64,000 nucleotides of DNA from Latrodectus hesperus (GCA_037975125.1 CM075862.1:19131338-19195337), one strand, 5' to 3'; counted from the first letter of the stretch, positions 26,216-46,293 are shown. Numbers and translations: made by a program. Notes: generated from the letters alone by a model not told the origin.

Positions 26216-29200
26216 TATAGGTTTTGCTTAATGATTAAACATAAAGCAGGAACAAAATGTAGTATTTGTAACGGAATCGTCACAAAAACAATATACATGG
26301 CAAGCATTTGCTTTTAGAAAATTGATAAAAAGTTGTGTTTGATGTGAAAGAAGTCTAAATAACATGTTATGGCAGACTCATTACTGAAACGAAGAAGTGA
26401 GATTGAAAACAACTTATTTCCATTTTAGTTTATATTGACTGCAAAATTAAGAATAAAATATTTCTAAATAAATCATCTGGAAACAATATTGTTTTGTTTC
26501 TGTTTTAACTTTTTGATTCAATTAATGACTTATATTCATCAATGAGTAATAGAAAACCTATGAATATATATTTTTTCAAATACAGTTTTATCAAAATTAA
26601 TACAAAACATTTCTCATTTTACTGTATCATATCATATATTTACTTATCATCGCTCTAATTTAACACTTACGTCATTCACATACTTCTATACAATCCCAGG
26701 GGAATTAAACATTTTTTTATGTATAGCAATCACCCAAATAAACAAAATTTCTAAATGAAATGATCAAAATAAATTTATTCCAAGTTGTTTTGTAGTTTTT
26801 TGTGGGAACACGAAATGTGTTGTTTTTCTTTAAATTATGTTATTAAATATTTGTCAAGCTTAAAAACGTACAAAGACTTGCAATTTGTACATGAAGAATC
26901 CTAAAAAAAAGGTTTGTTAAATTCTTATTTGGACTATATATTTGAGCTATAGTTTTCTTGCCACAAACCATAATTATCAATTTTTGCTAAATATTTTATA
27001 GAAACACTAGATTTCTTTTACCTTCATGGATCCCCTCTCCGAGCTTCGAGCTTAAATTAAAAGTAACATTTTTCAATTATAAGCAATCTGTGATAAAATT
27101 GAAATTGAAACAAATATATTTATCAGTAGCTCAAATTAATATATAATTATACACAGTTCTTACGTATTCCTTTAATAATTTCATAAACGTTTATTTAAAA
27201 AGCGTTTAATAACTAAGTTTAATAATAAAGCGTTAATAACTAAATTATAGTATTTTTTTATAAACTTGCAAATAAAAATAAATCAAGTTCTTTTAATTTC
27301 ATTATAAACTTATAAAATTAATGGAATACTTATTAAATATTTAATCCGTCATAGGAAATAATGAAGTTAGGAATATTGAAAAAAAAGGATAATTAAAATA
27401 ATAAACAATGAATCACTCAAACAATTTTTTTTAAATATAAATAAGAAAGATTTGAACATAAAGTATTTCTTAAAAGAAAGTTAGAGTGCTTTAAGGCACA
27501 CAAATTTTAGGAATACTTTAAAATCCGCCGAGATTTCCATCACAATCTTCTTGTGTTTCTTTACTGATAAAGTGTTATAAAATGTCTAGATTCTTTATGT
27601 GACTTATTGCTCTTTATATTTTACAATGCATTTGCCTTCAGAAAAAAATATATATGATACAATGTATATATCCGACGGATATGAGACAAGGCATTGATAT
27701 AAAATATAATACCGTTTCGTCTGGACGTAGGATGCAATATTTACAACCTATTGTTAGCAGAAAGGAAATCTAGGTGTCCATTTCCGAGAGTTGAATTTTA
27801 CAAAATCTCCAACTTTAGATAGAAGTCTTTACCATCTACTTCAAATATGAAACATTGAAATGGAAGAAAATTTTCTTTTTCTAGAAATGGAAACTGTTCA
27901 TCTTACAAATAGTCTGCTGTTTCCTGAATAAAAATTTATATCATACATGTCCGTAAAATTATGCAACCATTTGCAAAATTGCGATTGAATTTTAGAAGAG
28001 AAAAAAAGATTTACATTTGTTTGTAATGAAAGCATTTGTGTTCATAAAGTTATTACAAATTGAGAGGATGTTTCTCCATTCTTTAATAAATACAAGTTTT
28101 TTATGAATTACATTTTAATGTTACTGCTATTTTCAGATTTTAGCACTTCTCTTATTTATACAATTCTTTCACAATTCCTAAAAGACTGCTAAACTAAATA
28201 TGAAATGTTGATTTTTTAAATTAATATTCTGAAAATAAAATATTCAAAGCTACTGTAATATACATAAGAATTCACATACACCCGACATTCTTCTTAATAT
28301 AATAATGAAAAATATGCTTACGCTTAGGCATTGAAATGTTACTAAAATATAAATAATATTTTGTAACAATTGCATTGATGATATTTTATACTTTATCATT
28401 GAATTGAAAAATAATTCTTTTTATGGTGGTAGTTATTTAAATACTTAAAAATTATACTTCCCTAACTCAATTTCAATTAGATAAAACTATTATGCTTGCC
28501 ATATTTTTCCACCATCTTCTTTACAATATCACTATTTACTAATAAGTAAAGTGAAACAAATATGTTTTGCTATACAAACTGTTAAGACTCAAATATGATC
28601 TAAATTTAAAGTTATGTAATGAGTTTTTGTCCAACTTAAGTATCTTTTTCAGAATATAATCATTTTGTCCCCTTAAAAGGACTATATAAAAGTATAGCTC
28701 TGTTCTTTCTTTCTGAAGAAAGCTTGAAGAAAGAATATTAGTACAGAATATACAATAAAATATAAATGGAAAATCTGTACTTAGTATATAAATTGGTCAA
28801 AAAAATTTCAAAAATTTGCTGAGTTCTGAACTACTAATTTCAATGAATTTGTACTTTCATTTTCAATAGATGTACAAATTTCCAGATTTTCTTACAATTA
28901 GATTTACAATTTATGGGGCTTTTAAAAAAACTAATATTGAAAACGTAATATAATTATGATTAAAACGTTCCCTAAATAAAGTCACCAAACTATTTTAAGT
29001 AAATTAATCAGCTAGTATTATTTTAAATTTTAAAGCATTAGTGAAAATTACTGTTCTACCATTTACGTTCATTCACTCACGATGGCTGTCACATTCTGTC
29101 ATTAATATGTTTTTCAATAATTATATAATTTTTAAGAAAAGCATTTAAAAAACATGATAATGAAAATTATATACATATATATTGTAATTTATATTTGATT

Positions 29201-32200
29201 CAGTTTTGAAATTATAATGCGTGGAATATTAAGTAATATTTATAAAAAGAAGAAACGTTTCTAATCAGGGCTTGAAATATTAATGTAAATTTTGTGTACG
29301 TGTAAATAGCGCTAAGCACTTCAAGGTGAATTTTTAATAGTTTCTATTATGAAAAATTTCATATTTGAATGTTTGTTTTAAAATTATTAAAGGCTAGAAA
29401 ACGAAAGAAAATTACATTAAATAAGTGCAGATTTTGTAGTTTTTGCTCTATTATTATTGTTATTTTTTAATTATGAATGCAGAAGAAATTTCTTTATAGA
29501 ATTAAATGATTAAGAAAGACTTGATGAATAGATTGGCATTTAATAATGTATTTCGGAATGCGTAGATGTATTGAATTTTAATATTTATATATCCTAAAAA
29601 CGAATAGGTCCTGGAAAGTCAGTTAGATTTTCACTCAAAACAAAATTTGTAAATAATTTTCTAGCGTTCGTATTTCAACACTAACAAATCTTACATTGTA
29701 TTTATACAGCATTTAATAATATCATACCTTTAAAATATTTTGAGTAAATTTGCTCCATCTTCGTTTGTAAATGAGAATATATGAAACAAATACAGAACCA
29801 TTCATCTTTGGAGAGTCTCCTAGATACTAACTCCCCAAAGAAAATAGCATTTAACTTATAGTAAAATATACGTACGATTTCATCAAACTTTGTCCTGAAC
29901 TACTTCAGATTTTTAATCTCCATGTAAATAAGCAAAAATGTTTTGATTTGCATTAAAAATTGTCAAATAATTTACTTGACAGATTCTTATATATTTATAT
30001 TGCCCAAAAAATAATAATAATTATCTAAAAATAGAGTTGAAATGAAGCAGACAAATTTATTAAGAAGTATGAAAAAAATTGAGAGTATGTGAGGATTGTA
30101 TAAAATTAATAATAAAAATTTAAATAATTGCATAATACGATGATTTATGGTCTGGAGAACAATGTTTCAATTTTAAAATTAATTTACATACAAGGAATGA
30201 ATCTTGAATGTCATGATAGCAGATACCTGAGAATACTGGCATCAATAATACTAGGATATCCAATAGCTTAAAAAAGAAATCTTAGCCATGATTAAATACT
30301 TTCAGTTGTTATGCATTAATTTAAATACATTTGACACATACCTGCATTAAGCGCAAACGAGAGCGCGCTTCTTACATAATTTGGCTTCCATTTATACGAA
30401 GACCATACACACACATACAATAAACTAATTATGACACCAGGCATTTCATTTGGCTCACATTTATACAACTACAATATATTTAGACAATAAAGTGTTTATA
30501 ACATTTGCATATTCTAGATTAATCACAAAATATTAGAATAAAATGTTTTAAATAACCAATAGACCTATTTAAAAACAATTTTAAAATAACAAAATGATTT
30601 TTACTCCAGTATTAAAAACTTAAAATATTTAGTCGTGGAAATTTCATTATGTGCCACTTAAAATTGTCTTTTGTTTTAGGAGAAACTTATAAAAATAAAA
30701 TAAATGTGTGTACATTTAAAAAATTAAAGGAAAAATAATTTCCTTTCTTCTTAAAGTTTCCATTAATCTATGTATACACATAATTTTCTAAGAAGTTAAG
30801 ATAATTTTATAAGAATGGAAAGATGTTACGCATTAACTTCACCGATATAAATGGAATTCAGTCATAAAGTTATTTTTCTTTTTATTTTGGCAAAAAATTG
30901 TGAAATGTAATAGTACAGAAGAATTATAAAATATTTTATAAATAATGATCACATTTATTATATGATAATCAATGTATATTACACCAGTTTTCGAAATTAA
31001 CAAATATAGTCAAGATACTAAATGGGCTTAAATTATTTTATATAATTTGCCGCTAAATCATTATACATATATATTCATTTTAGTGTTGCACATTAATTTA
31101 AATATGATAGCAATCATTAGTGTTTTCACACATGTATAATGCTTTAACATAGACACAATGGTGAAAAATATTTTAAACTTTATTTATTTTAATAAATTTT
31201 AAAATAGTTTTTCCCATTTAAAGTTGCATAAAAATTTATAAAGAAATGATTTCATTTAACTAGTTTAAATCCAATCAGTTAAGATTTACCATTTGGAAGA
31301 AAATTTTCTGGCATAAAAAAATCTCAAATACTGAAGATTTTGCTGGTATTACACTTACCAAGTTCTTAAATTAAGATGTCTCCCGTAAAATTAAAGTATC
31401 ATAAACCAAAATTGTAGTTTTAATAATTAGTCTATTATAAATGCTAGTAAAAATGGTTTTGATATAATATAGATTCTAGAAATACTAAAAAAATTATGTG
31501 ATACTTTTTTTTAAAAATATACCAAAATACCTTTCAAGATTTTTCACAAGAGTATATAAAAAATATTTTTATAGAAACCATCACATCTGGGGGAAGCTTA
31601 AAAGCAAATCTAAACTTTTTTATTCTGTTGAAGACTATCGTCAAAGTCATTTATTATAATATGTTCGCAGAAAAACTAACAACTATTTGTTTCGATTTCG
31701 GAAAATAAATCGTTCAATACTGAAACTAATGGTAGATTGAAAAAGTTTCACAAATCCCTTCCAGTTACACTAAGTAAAACAAAAGTGTTTCTTTTTCAGC
31801 AAGTAGAAACAGAAGTCTGGACATTGCGATGAAATCGGAGATGCTATCTCTATGTTTGTTTTTGTTGTATTTCAACGCCCTTTTCATTTTTTTCATATCA
31901 TGAAAGCCATGCTAAATTAAAGCCCATGAAATACATACATTGAAATTTATTTGTTGTTTTGAAATTATTTAACAAATATTTATATTTGACCACAAAAAAT
32001 ATTAAAAATTCATTATTAGAAGTATCTGAATTCGTGAGACAGAATATTACTGAATTTATTAATACCCATTTTTTATATTTAAAGTAGTCTAAAATAGCAC
32101 ATAAGAATTGTTTTTGACTAACATAAATAATTAAAATAAATTTGTTTCATTTTCATGTGACTAAATGCATAAATTTAAGTCAAACTCTTATCACATTTAA

Positions 32201-35200
32201 ACATTAATTATATTTTTTCCGTAAACACTTGCCTTTCAAAGAATGTATTTTTGATTTGGTTAAAATAACAGTTTTCAAGTGTCACGAAATTTCCATTGGA
32301 ATTTCAAATACTTCTCGCTTTTTATTCTGACTGTAGACTTTTGAATTACTACTCAGTTTTACTTTCTAAATTGTTGGTTTAAGTTTCCAAAAGAAGTGAT
32401 GTGAAACAATTTCCGTAAGAAATAAAATAAATACATAATTGATGCAGACACTGTCGAAAGGAACTTGTAGTTTCTTTCTCTGAACTCAAGAAGCAATGAA
32501 GAAGATCAGGAAGTTTGTGCAACTGAAAGACTAAACAAAAGTTAAAAATATAAAAGGGAACAAAACTTTTAAATTTCACTTGTCTGAATACGAAGACATG
32601 TCCTAATCACACGAGAGACTTCAAATCTTAAAAAGCAGAACTCAGTGTAACATTAAGCCTTAGACTTGAACGGGAACAATCTTCATGAGTAGTAAAAATT
32701 GCCTTATAAAATGTATGTCTAGACAAACATTTTAAAAGTAAAATCACGAAAGTATGACAACAATGATTTTTCTTTTAACGATATAAATTTTAGTGTAATG
32801 AAATGCAGAATAAATGTTTTTGAATTTATTATGATGGAATATACAAACAAAATATTAACAGACTAGATGAAGTATTTTTGAGGTAAAATGATATGACATT
32901 TGTATATTCATTATATAGAAATACGTATGAAGTGCAACAAAATCAATTTTTCTCAAATGAAGACAAAGTTTCCTGTAATTAAACATCACAGATAATTTTA
33001 TATTTACCTTATATTTAATACTAAAATTAAATTAAAATAATATTAAATTTAAATTAATTTAAAATTAAGTTTCGATTATATTTAATAGCTATTTAATCTA
33101 AATAAAATTAAATTTCTACATGATATAATTTTATCATTTGTGATATCAAAGCTTAAAGAAACTAATTTTAGCTTAATAAGGAAAATTTATTTTTTCATCT
33201 TTTTAAATATTTGTTTTGATCTCTCAGATGAATTAATATATCATTTGATTTAGAAATGTTAAGAGAAAATATGTGTTGCATATGAAATGGTGTTTCAAGT
33301 GCAGTCATCAAAGCGGCAGAGAGAAGCTTCATAACTGAATTGTTATTTTCTTAAATATGTATTTATTTATTGTATAAGTATAGTAGAAAATGTATTTAAT
33401 CGTTCAATATTGATCTCCGAAAAGTAAATTTTAAACATTCCAGAAAAGTTGTTTTAAATAATTTCCTTAAATTTGCAGATTTTTAATATTATGTTTCAAT
33501 TACTATAATTGTGCGTGGGGAAATTAAAAGTAACTTTACTTGATGCATCAATGTTAACTAAAAACAACACATTTTTCATTAATTTAAAATAAGTTATTAA
33601 TTCAACATTTCCCATAACTATCAGAATTTTTCTCATGTTTTTGTTTATCCATTTGCTCTTAAAATTTTATTTTAGGCTTTTATTTTCTAATTAAAATGTT
33701 TCATAAAATTTTTTCCATAAATAAAACATTAAAATAAGTCCTTAAGAGACAAAAATGAATTTACTTTTTTCAAAATTAATTGCACATATCTGTTTTAATC
33801 TGCAGAATATTTATTTTTATTTTATCTGAAATTTTAAAGAGTTCTAATTTTGAATAGATTTTCATTATTGGTAGACGATATTTTATATATCAGCACACAG
33901 TATCAAATTGAAATGAATATTTTTCGTTGAAATTTTTTAAATTAAGATAAATATGAAATTATAAGTTGCATGGGATTTAATAAAGGGACATTTATAATGT
34001 GATTTTAACTATAAGGCGAAAGCAATGAAAATTGATAGAATAAGTAGCATTAAATTAGATAAACATTGAATTTTGAGCTGAATATTTTAATAAATATTTT
34101 TCAACAGTCTGTAAAAACCGAATCTTTAATTATTTAAACTATAATAATATTCTCATTAATGTAGCTGTTTCTTGTACATAAAGCGAACCTTAAAAAAGAA
34201 TTTATGTTCTTTATTAAAATTGTTGGAACATAAAAATGGTTGAAATTAGCATTATTATTATATATTTGTGAACAAATACAGATTGTAAAGCTTATAGATA
34301 GTACTTTTATACTATATTAAATAGATTTAATACGATAATACATATACGTAACACATATGTTTATTATAGATATTGATGGAAATTATGTAATCAGTAAAAT
34401 TATGGTTTCAAATTTTCACATTACTTTAAATCAAAAAATAAGTTTCAAATTTTTTAATCTTGGTGGTTTCAATTTTATATTGAACAACAAATATTCCTGA
34501 GAAATGGAATTCCATTCTCCTAGATCAAAGTAAAATTGAAATATATGTTTATTTCAATTTTCAACTCATTTCGAATACATCTGCAACTGATTTTGGGATG
34601 GTTTATTTTCATTACAAAAACTAAATGCATGTCAAAATCAATTCAAGAAATGTTTGCTAAAATTTTCATTTTGAATCTTTGGAACTAAATCTTAGTCTTA
34701 GAAGAAAAGCAAAACAAAAATTAATAGAAACTCAAAAACATTAACTTTGAAAAATATTTTTATCATTTATAAGATGGAATTATATACTTTATATTTTTTG
34801 GTTTATACATAAGAAGCAACAGAACTATAATTCAGATGAACAATAAGTACAACTGTCTTTTTTTCTTGGATGATTGAAAATGTTTTTGAACAAGAGTATT
34901 TATTAGAGTATTTAATAAGTAAAATAATTTTTCATGTAAAATATTTTTTTCAAACTATTTATTTAAAACGCATAAATTTTCGTAGAAAAATTATGTTTAA
35001 AAAAAGAAAATTTTTTAATTGAAACATGCTTTTATAGAAAATCGTAAATTATCATATAAATAGTACTCTGTTTAGGTAAATTAATTTTCTTTAATAATCT
35101 ACAATTTATTTATAAAACAATAAATACCCTAGGAGTTTGGAAAATAGCTGGTTAATTTATTACCACAAAAATTAATCCGTAATTACAAAATAAATAAAAA

Positions 35201-35492
35201 TTATATTCAACATATATGATTATAGTGTTTGAAATGTGTGAGGAAATATAAATAACTAAATAAATTCAAGAAAAACATAAATCTGTCCTCATTTCGGACA
35301 ACGAAAGATGTAATTTGTATTTTCTTTCTGCATGCTTAGTTTCCGGAGTGACTTCTTTGTTGTTCATAGTTTTTCTTTCTTCTGGCAAGCAATACTATCG
35401 TTTATAGGAAAATTGCCACGCAAGATAATTATTTGTACAAGTGTTGAAACTCAACAAACTTGGAAAATAGTATTAAATTATTTGCTCTAAAG
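26216..35492. other. AT-rich spacer, 9 kb
   Basis: No recognisable gene, RNA gene or transposon end. Minor features are a 15-base palindrome ATATCCGACGGATAT (27668-27682), a small hairpin with AAGCGC and GCGCGCTT arms near 30349-30371, and AATTTAAATT-rich low complexity near 33010-33115. Confidence 0.55.
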
Positions 35493-35558
35493 CAGTAATG
35501 TCAAAGATTTGGCCAGCTGGCTGCATCCTCCCCACCCCGGGCCCTATCAATAATATAG

Positions 35559-35591
35559 CTAGTCCCGCGATCTATTGTCTAGTCCCGCGAT
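35559..35591 (+). repeat. hAT subterminal direct repeats
   Basis: CTAGTCCCGCGAT occurs at 35559-35571 and again at 35579-35591. An inverted copy with one mismatch lies at 35707-35717. hAT transposases bind clustered short subterminal motifs, so these are candidate binding sites. That role is inference. Confidence 0.6.
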
Positions 35592-35842
35592 AGCAATGCT
35601 TCACAGAAACGAGAATCATGTTTTTTAGAGCATTTAGACTTCAGTCGATTCCTCTACGGAAGTTTTAAAATGCGCACACTACAATTATGTGTAATTTCAA
35701 GGGTAGCGTGGGACTAGACAAACGAGTGAGATAGACAAATAACAGCATTTCTTAGCAACAAGTGGAAATACCCTATTATTTTTGTTGAAAACAATAGAAT
35801 ATACCACGCGCATTGAGTCTAAAACAGAGCCTTCCTTATCGA

Positions 35843-35875
35843 TATAAAAGGAGTGAGTAGGTGCGACGTGAGTCA
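35843..35875 (+). promoter_or_regulatory. Candidate core promoter of hAT transposase
   Basis: TATAAAAG at 35843-35850 is followed 30 bp later by AGTCAATT, which fits the arthropod initiator class around TCA. The BED-finger frame lies about 190 bp downstream in the same orientation. Confidence 0.5.
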
Positions 35876-36062
35876 ATTGAGTCTAGTAATCAAAGCGATA
35901 CGATCGGAGAAAGATTTTAGTAAATTGTATTAATAAATTGTGAAGCGTGTAAAAGCGAATTAGTATATTGTGAAGGTATTGTGCATTTGCTTGTGTCGTG
36001 CGCCTGCGATATCCATAATAGGTATGTTGAGTTCTGTTGATAATTGTTACGATTCTGTCATT

Positions 36063-39909
<3,847 letters not shown>

Positions 39910-42900
39910 TACAAAGTTTAATTACTTTACAATATTAATATATAATTCATTAATTTCATTTTATTTTATTATTTTCATCTTTTTGTAATGTTACTACATT
40001 TTTGCATAGTTTGTAGCATGAATAATTATATTAACATTAGAAACTAAGTTTTAATCAAATTATTCATGCATTATTGCTATAAACTTATCCATTTGGAAAT
40101 CCTTAGTTTTAATCAAATTATCTACTTATGAGGTGAAAAAAGAACTTTTATCAATTTTGAACACTTTCTTTACAAAATAATTTATAATAATTGAAGAATA
40201 TTCAATATTAAAATTAGGAAATATTGCAATATTGTATTTCTTGAGGTAACTCATATGCGTGTTGAATTTCATGCAAAGTATTTTTTTTTATACTGAGCAC
40301 ATGACGTTATAAATAATGAACGTGTTCAATTTCCAATTAATTATGCAACTCTAGTATATGTTTTGTTTATGATATTCTATTCCATTTGATGCAATAATTA
40401 AGACACAATCATTCTGGTCTCTGGTAATAGATGTTAAACCATCTAGAAATAAAGGAAGGAATTTTTTCTTTTATTTATAATATTAATTATATTATAAAAT
40501 AAAAGAAATGCATTAAATAATAAACGAAAATAAATATTAAACTTTTCTTTATAGAAACAATATTGGTATGAATAAATTTTGCATTTGAAACAATAATTAT
40601 TAAAAACTATTGTAGACAGTTAAAAAATATTCGTGAATTCTGGTCATTTTTCTAAGTAGGTTATTTTTCTCAGTGCTTAAATTGTATTTTTCTCAGAGCT
40701 TAAATTGTAAAAAAAATTATTATATTTTTCAATTTCTGGTGATTAATCTAAGATATATTTATTGAATTCAAATTACTTAACGAAAATCCTTGGTAATGTT
40801 ATGCAATGTCATTAGCTGCAGCAGGAAAACCTTTTAATGTTTATTAGGAGAGTGAATAATATTTTTCATATTCATTTTTATTGCGTTTCTCTAAGTTAAA
40901 ATCTCACTATTTTTAAATTAAATACTATTTAATCCTTAAATTCATACAGTATTTCAAACGCAATTTTTATAAAAAAATTATTTTTCACATATAACATTTA
41001 ATTATTATATTTAAAGTACACTTGCCATTAAAAGTGCGCCCTCTAATTCTATTCTCTATATTTGTAACTGTAACGTTTCTATTTAAGAAACAAAAAGGAA
41101 TGTTCTACTTTGAAATTAGTAAAGCAATTGTTTTTAGAAAACGTGCATATCTATTAGATACATGATAAATATGTAGATTTCAAGTTTTTTTTTTTTTTTA
41201 ATAATAATCAAACTGTGTATCCATGAAAAATATAGCCTGATTTAGATTATGTTCTAGATATACTATGGCTAGAAAATTTACCGATTCAAGCGAAACATCA
41301 TATAATTACATAAATAAAAATAAACTAATTACAAACATCTAAAATAAAGAATTCAAGATTTGTTTTATGATTATATACTTGACATTCAATTCGAACAAAT
41401 AAATTTATAAAACTGTTGAGGTATGTAAACAAAGTCTGATATTTTCCTTAAAAATTTAAATTCCACTTTTAAAAGAACATTTTTATGATCTAAAAATTAT
41501 TAAACACTGAAATGTTCTATAGATTTTATTGATCCTATATTTTATATTTTTATAGTAGGTTTTATAGTACAAAATATTTTATTTACTTCTATTTATAGTG
41601 TAAAATCTACTAGAAAAGAAACGAAAATTCTTTTATCCATGCTAATAAAATGTATAAACAATTTAAATAGTGACAAAACAATTTGAAACATTACAAACAC
41701 CTCAAGCTTATAAAATATGTGAAAAAATAAGAATACAGTTCGTGTAACGTATGTATTTGACATATTAGCTTCTCACATTCAAAATATAGGTTTGAAAGTC
41801 TAATACTAGGATAAAAATTTCTTATTTAATACATTTATTAATCATAAATAATTTCTCTAAATGTTAACAACATTAAAATCATTTAAATACAATTAGAAGA
41901 ATAAATGACAACAAGTTTTAATATATAATTTGTATAATCAGTTTAAGAGAGTTTCTAATTGATGAACGCACCTCTTGTCATAAAATGAAATAAGTATTGT
42001 ATTTTTATTAAATTAAAATTCAAGTAAATATAATTAAAAGTTACCTATTTGTTTAATATCTTTCTTTAATTTAAATGCTTTAAATTTGATTATTTTGCAT
42101 TACAATCGCACAATATTAAAGGAAATATGTTTTCATGATGAGCTAAATAATATTAAAACTACATTAGAGAAATTATCATAATTTATACATTAAATTTATT
42201 TTAGAGCAGGATTAAATTTTTAATAAAAAATTGTTTTTATTAATCTTAAATTGAATTTCATATTAAGAATTAAAACTTATACTAATGCCACAAATATTGT
42301 ATAAACAATGTTTTCAAGCAGAATTCATGAATAATTACAAATAAATGAACTAGTAGCTTAGTTTTTTCAAAATTTGGAAAACATTTTTAAAAGATGCAAA
42401 TTTTAAAACATATTACTATTCAGATGTAAAATTTTTTTCCAAAGGCTAATTATGCGTCTATCTCTGCTTTCTTATTCATTGAAAATACAGCTTTTAGCAT
42501 CTAAAATATGTTTCAATTACATATATATCTTCCAAATATGAAAGCAATTATCTTAATGACAGGAAAGAAAAATGAATATAAAATAACAGAATTAATTTGA
42601 ATTTTCGTATCTATAATAAATATTTTCTAAATACATGTTCCTATTTGATGAGATGCATTTTAAAGGCAATACTATAAACTCTCAGAATTTAGGATCAAGA
42701 AAATAATTAGTTATAAATAAATATTCATCCGAGGTTCTAAAACTTTATTTTCTTCCTAATTAAAGAGTGATATTTTTTATTTCACAAAATGTTGACAGTA
42801 TGTAAATATTTATTAATGTAGATAGATTTATTAATCAATATAGATGTTTATTGTTAATAATTTTTTGTTTGAAAAATATATAATAGTAATTTAGGTATTT

Positions 42901-45900
42901 GTACATGATTTTATCTAAAGTTATAAAACTTTTGACATTTGAAAAATGTATAAAATGTGATATAGATTTCAGAATTTAAAGAAAAAGAAATAAATTAACT
43001 TATTAGAATTAATTTAAATAATGGAATAGAAATGTAAATATTTCAATCTGATCATTTATTAAGATTTTGAAATGTAGCGATGCATCTAAATCTTTTTATT
43101 TAATCAGATTTTTAATTTTTTTTTATTTAACGACATTTTACAACAATATTAATGCCGTAATATTATTGTTAAATTTTATAAATGTATATTTTAAACATGA
43201 ATATGCATTTCAGGAAAGAAATTTGCATAACATATATTTTTATATTAAATAAAAATATAAAATTATTATTTCTAATTTGCAGAGTATGCATTTTTGCATA
43301 CCAACAGAATTTTTTAACTTCAGACATCTTATACTAGTAGCTCCATCAAAACTTTTTTATTTTGAAAAAACAAAAACAGGGTAAAATTTTATAAATGAGA
43401 CAATATGAATTAATTCCATTTACTTGCTTCTGTTGCTATAACTTTTTCTAATATTGAATTTTCGAAATATTCTAAAATTTTCTTAAATTATTTTTTAATT
43501 AAATATTAATGTTATAAAGTAATTCTATAAGTAACAGAAACATTACATGGATATTTCAAAGAGGATCAATTTGGAATGTATTCAATTAATTTATAAAGTC
43601 AATGATTCATATATTTTACATGCTAACAATATATGCCATTATAAAAATTACTGATTCTAAGATGCTTTCAAAATTTCTTTCAGAATTTTGTTGATTGATA
43701 CGCAAATTTCATTTTTTTAATTCTACTTTTGTTTTCAAGCAGCAAAATAATTTTTATTTTTAAAAATGTTAATCTATAGTTAACATTTTAGTTACCTTTT
43801 TTTAATACGCTTAAAATTTCACTTAAAAAGGTGAATTGGATTTTTTTTCAAAATCCGCAATGAAATAATTTCATTTTTGAAACTAATCTTGATTGTTCTG
43901 AAAGATTCTTTTATTTTTGATAAATAACATTGTCAGCTGTATTAGATAAATATATTTTATGAAAAAGCTGAACTTCAGTATCAAATTCTTTTTCGTTTAT
44001 TTCTACAATGTATCAGGAAAAAGTGCAAGTACTTTAATCTATAAACGAGTTTTAAAGATATAATTTCTTAGAAATTATTTTGAGGTTTTTAGGAATTCAA
44101 TTCTGAGATAAATTAATCATTCATTTTTGATTCAAATAATTTTTAGTAAACATACATTTTTAATAACCTTTATATGCAACTGGCTCTTGAATCAATACAT
44201 ATCAATAGTTAATTTATAAGCAAACATTAATTTTTATTTGCAAGAAATTTCTTCAAATATTTTAATATAGGTGGAGATTTACTTAAAATTTCATAACCAA
44301 TGTCGCTTACTTGAAATTGATTTTAAAATGACAACAGGAACTTTAGCTCCTGATTATTTGTATATCTCATTTTCTAAATTATTGTAATAAAAATAAACAG
44401 ATAATAAAACATACCTCTATAGTTTATTTAATTGATTATTTCAAAACACATATACATTCTTTTTTTTTCATTATAAGATTCAAAAGATTAAGTCATACTT
44501 TTTTATATAAAAAAACATAAATAAACATTAGTTTTTGAACAATAAAAATGAACTTTTTTTGTTGTTAGTTTAATATTTATAAAAATATTTATCATACACA
44601 TTGCAAAAGAAAACAGCATGTCTGATTTTTTTAAGAAAAGTATTTTTGATTCAGAAAAATTATATATCAATACAATTTCATAAATCACGAGACCTTAGTA
44701 GAAAGAATAATAATATAAACTTACGGTTTTAATTTTTTACATATTGTTACTGATAACTTTTTACAGTTATTACAATTAGAATTAAAATTTTAAATATTTT
44801 TTCTAGCATGTCGCATTATTGAAACTTTTATTGGCAAAAATTAATATAATTTAACATGTGTAAATATAATTTAAAATGAAGATGAACACGTTCGAAAGGC
44901 AAGTAAAGCTAAGAAAGAAAACGTTTTCATGCTAGTGAAAAGAAAAATCTCTCATATTTTTAATCTCTTGAAATGATTTATCAAATATCTGTCTTGAAAA
45001 GATTATTTAGTAATTTTTCACAATTTAGTAAATTTATTTTGCCAAATGTTGTTAATTTAGTTTGTATTGCTATAATTTGGGAAATTCTTTAAAACTATGA
45101 TATTTATATGGGCTAAAAATATGAATAACTTACTCTTTATGCTTTATAAATTAATTTACTCTATATGCTTTACCAATGAATATACCGTCAAAAGTAATTT
45201 TGACTTTGCAATAAGAAAAATATTCTTTAAAAAATTGAAACAAGGATGTTAACAAAACAGAAATAAATATATTTTCTTGAATTAATAGTTATTCCTTGAA
45301 ACAAAAATATTTAACTGGATTAAGTTATTATGAATGCTAATTAGGAAGCAAAAATTTAAATTAAGATTATCATTAAATCTGTGTAAAATATGTATGCTAT
45401 ACAAATTTCAGAAAACTTGCTTTCAAAATTTTAGAAATTTATATTCATTTGAATAATAAAAATCCCCTTTCCTTGTTCACAAACATTTTATTTTTAATTT
45501 TAATAAGGAGCAGCAAATTAAATTAATTCGATATTTTTTTAATATTAATCTCTGTAATCAGGTTTGTATATCACTTTTTTTGTTAACATATGATACCAGC
45601 TGGGATACCCGGCTTCTCTTAGGGAGATAATATGAGATTGTGTGGTTGTTGGAATAAGTGGATAAATTTAAAAGAATAAGAGGTACAAATTTTTATTTGA
45701 AATATATTTTAACTACAATACTTCTGTTTACAGTATTTGTTTCTAAACAACATTTTTCATTTCGTTATCCAAGGCACATATGTATAAATTTTTCGAATTT
45801 CGAATATATAGTTGACAGTGAGAAAAGTAGGTGCCTTTACATGTTGATGTCATAATATTTTAAAGTTCTTTCTTGTGTTTTGTTGATTGTAAAGCTATAG

Positions 45901-46293
45901 GCTAATTTGAAAAGATTTTGTAGTCTTTTGATTATAAATTGCAGTTTTTTAAATTGGAATGGCAGTGCAGTTGAGATCAGCGTTAATTCTAGGAAAATAC
46001 TCTGTGTCCTTTGTCCTTTCTAGTCATAAATTGGCTTTGATGGTTTTGTTCGATAAAAGCTTGATGATCATTCTTTTTCCCTTACATAGCTTACGTGATT
46101 TGAGATTCAGAGATCTAATATTCAACCGAAAGCAGACCAATGGCATATTTGGTACTTGCAAAGAATTTAAAAACTCTGTTGGAAAATTGACACTTTTTCT
46201 TCAACGTTTAGTACACTCAAATCAATCAATTTGTATATTTCTCTACCAATATACAAATCAATAACCCAGCCATTAAAAAAGCCTTAGAATAGA
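39910..46293. other. AT-rich spacer
   Basis: Little recognisable content. From about 45590 the sequence becomes less AT-rich (ACCAGCTGGGATACCCGGC), which may mark the edge of an unidentified repeat that includes the heat-shock-element array. A perfect 10-bp inverted repeat lies at 46229-46238 and 46249-46258. The 101-codon frame at 45959-46264 has no family resemblance. Confidence 0.5.

Noticed and set aside
31829..31903. ATG with a signal-peptide-like 24-codon frame after an acceptor-like TTTCTTTTTCAG
   Set aside because: It ends in TGA with no donor site or continuing exon, and hydrophobic frames are frequent in T-rich DNA.
45959..46264. 101-codon frame next to the heat-shock array
   Set aside because: No family resemblance. 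It overlaps an inverted repeat and what looks like a noncoding regulatory repeat.
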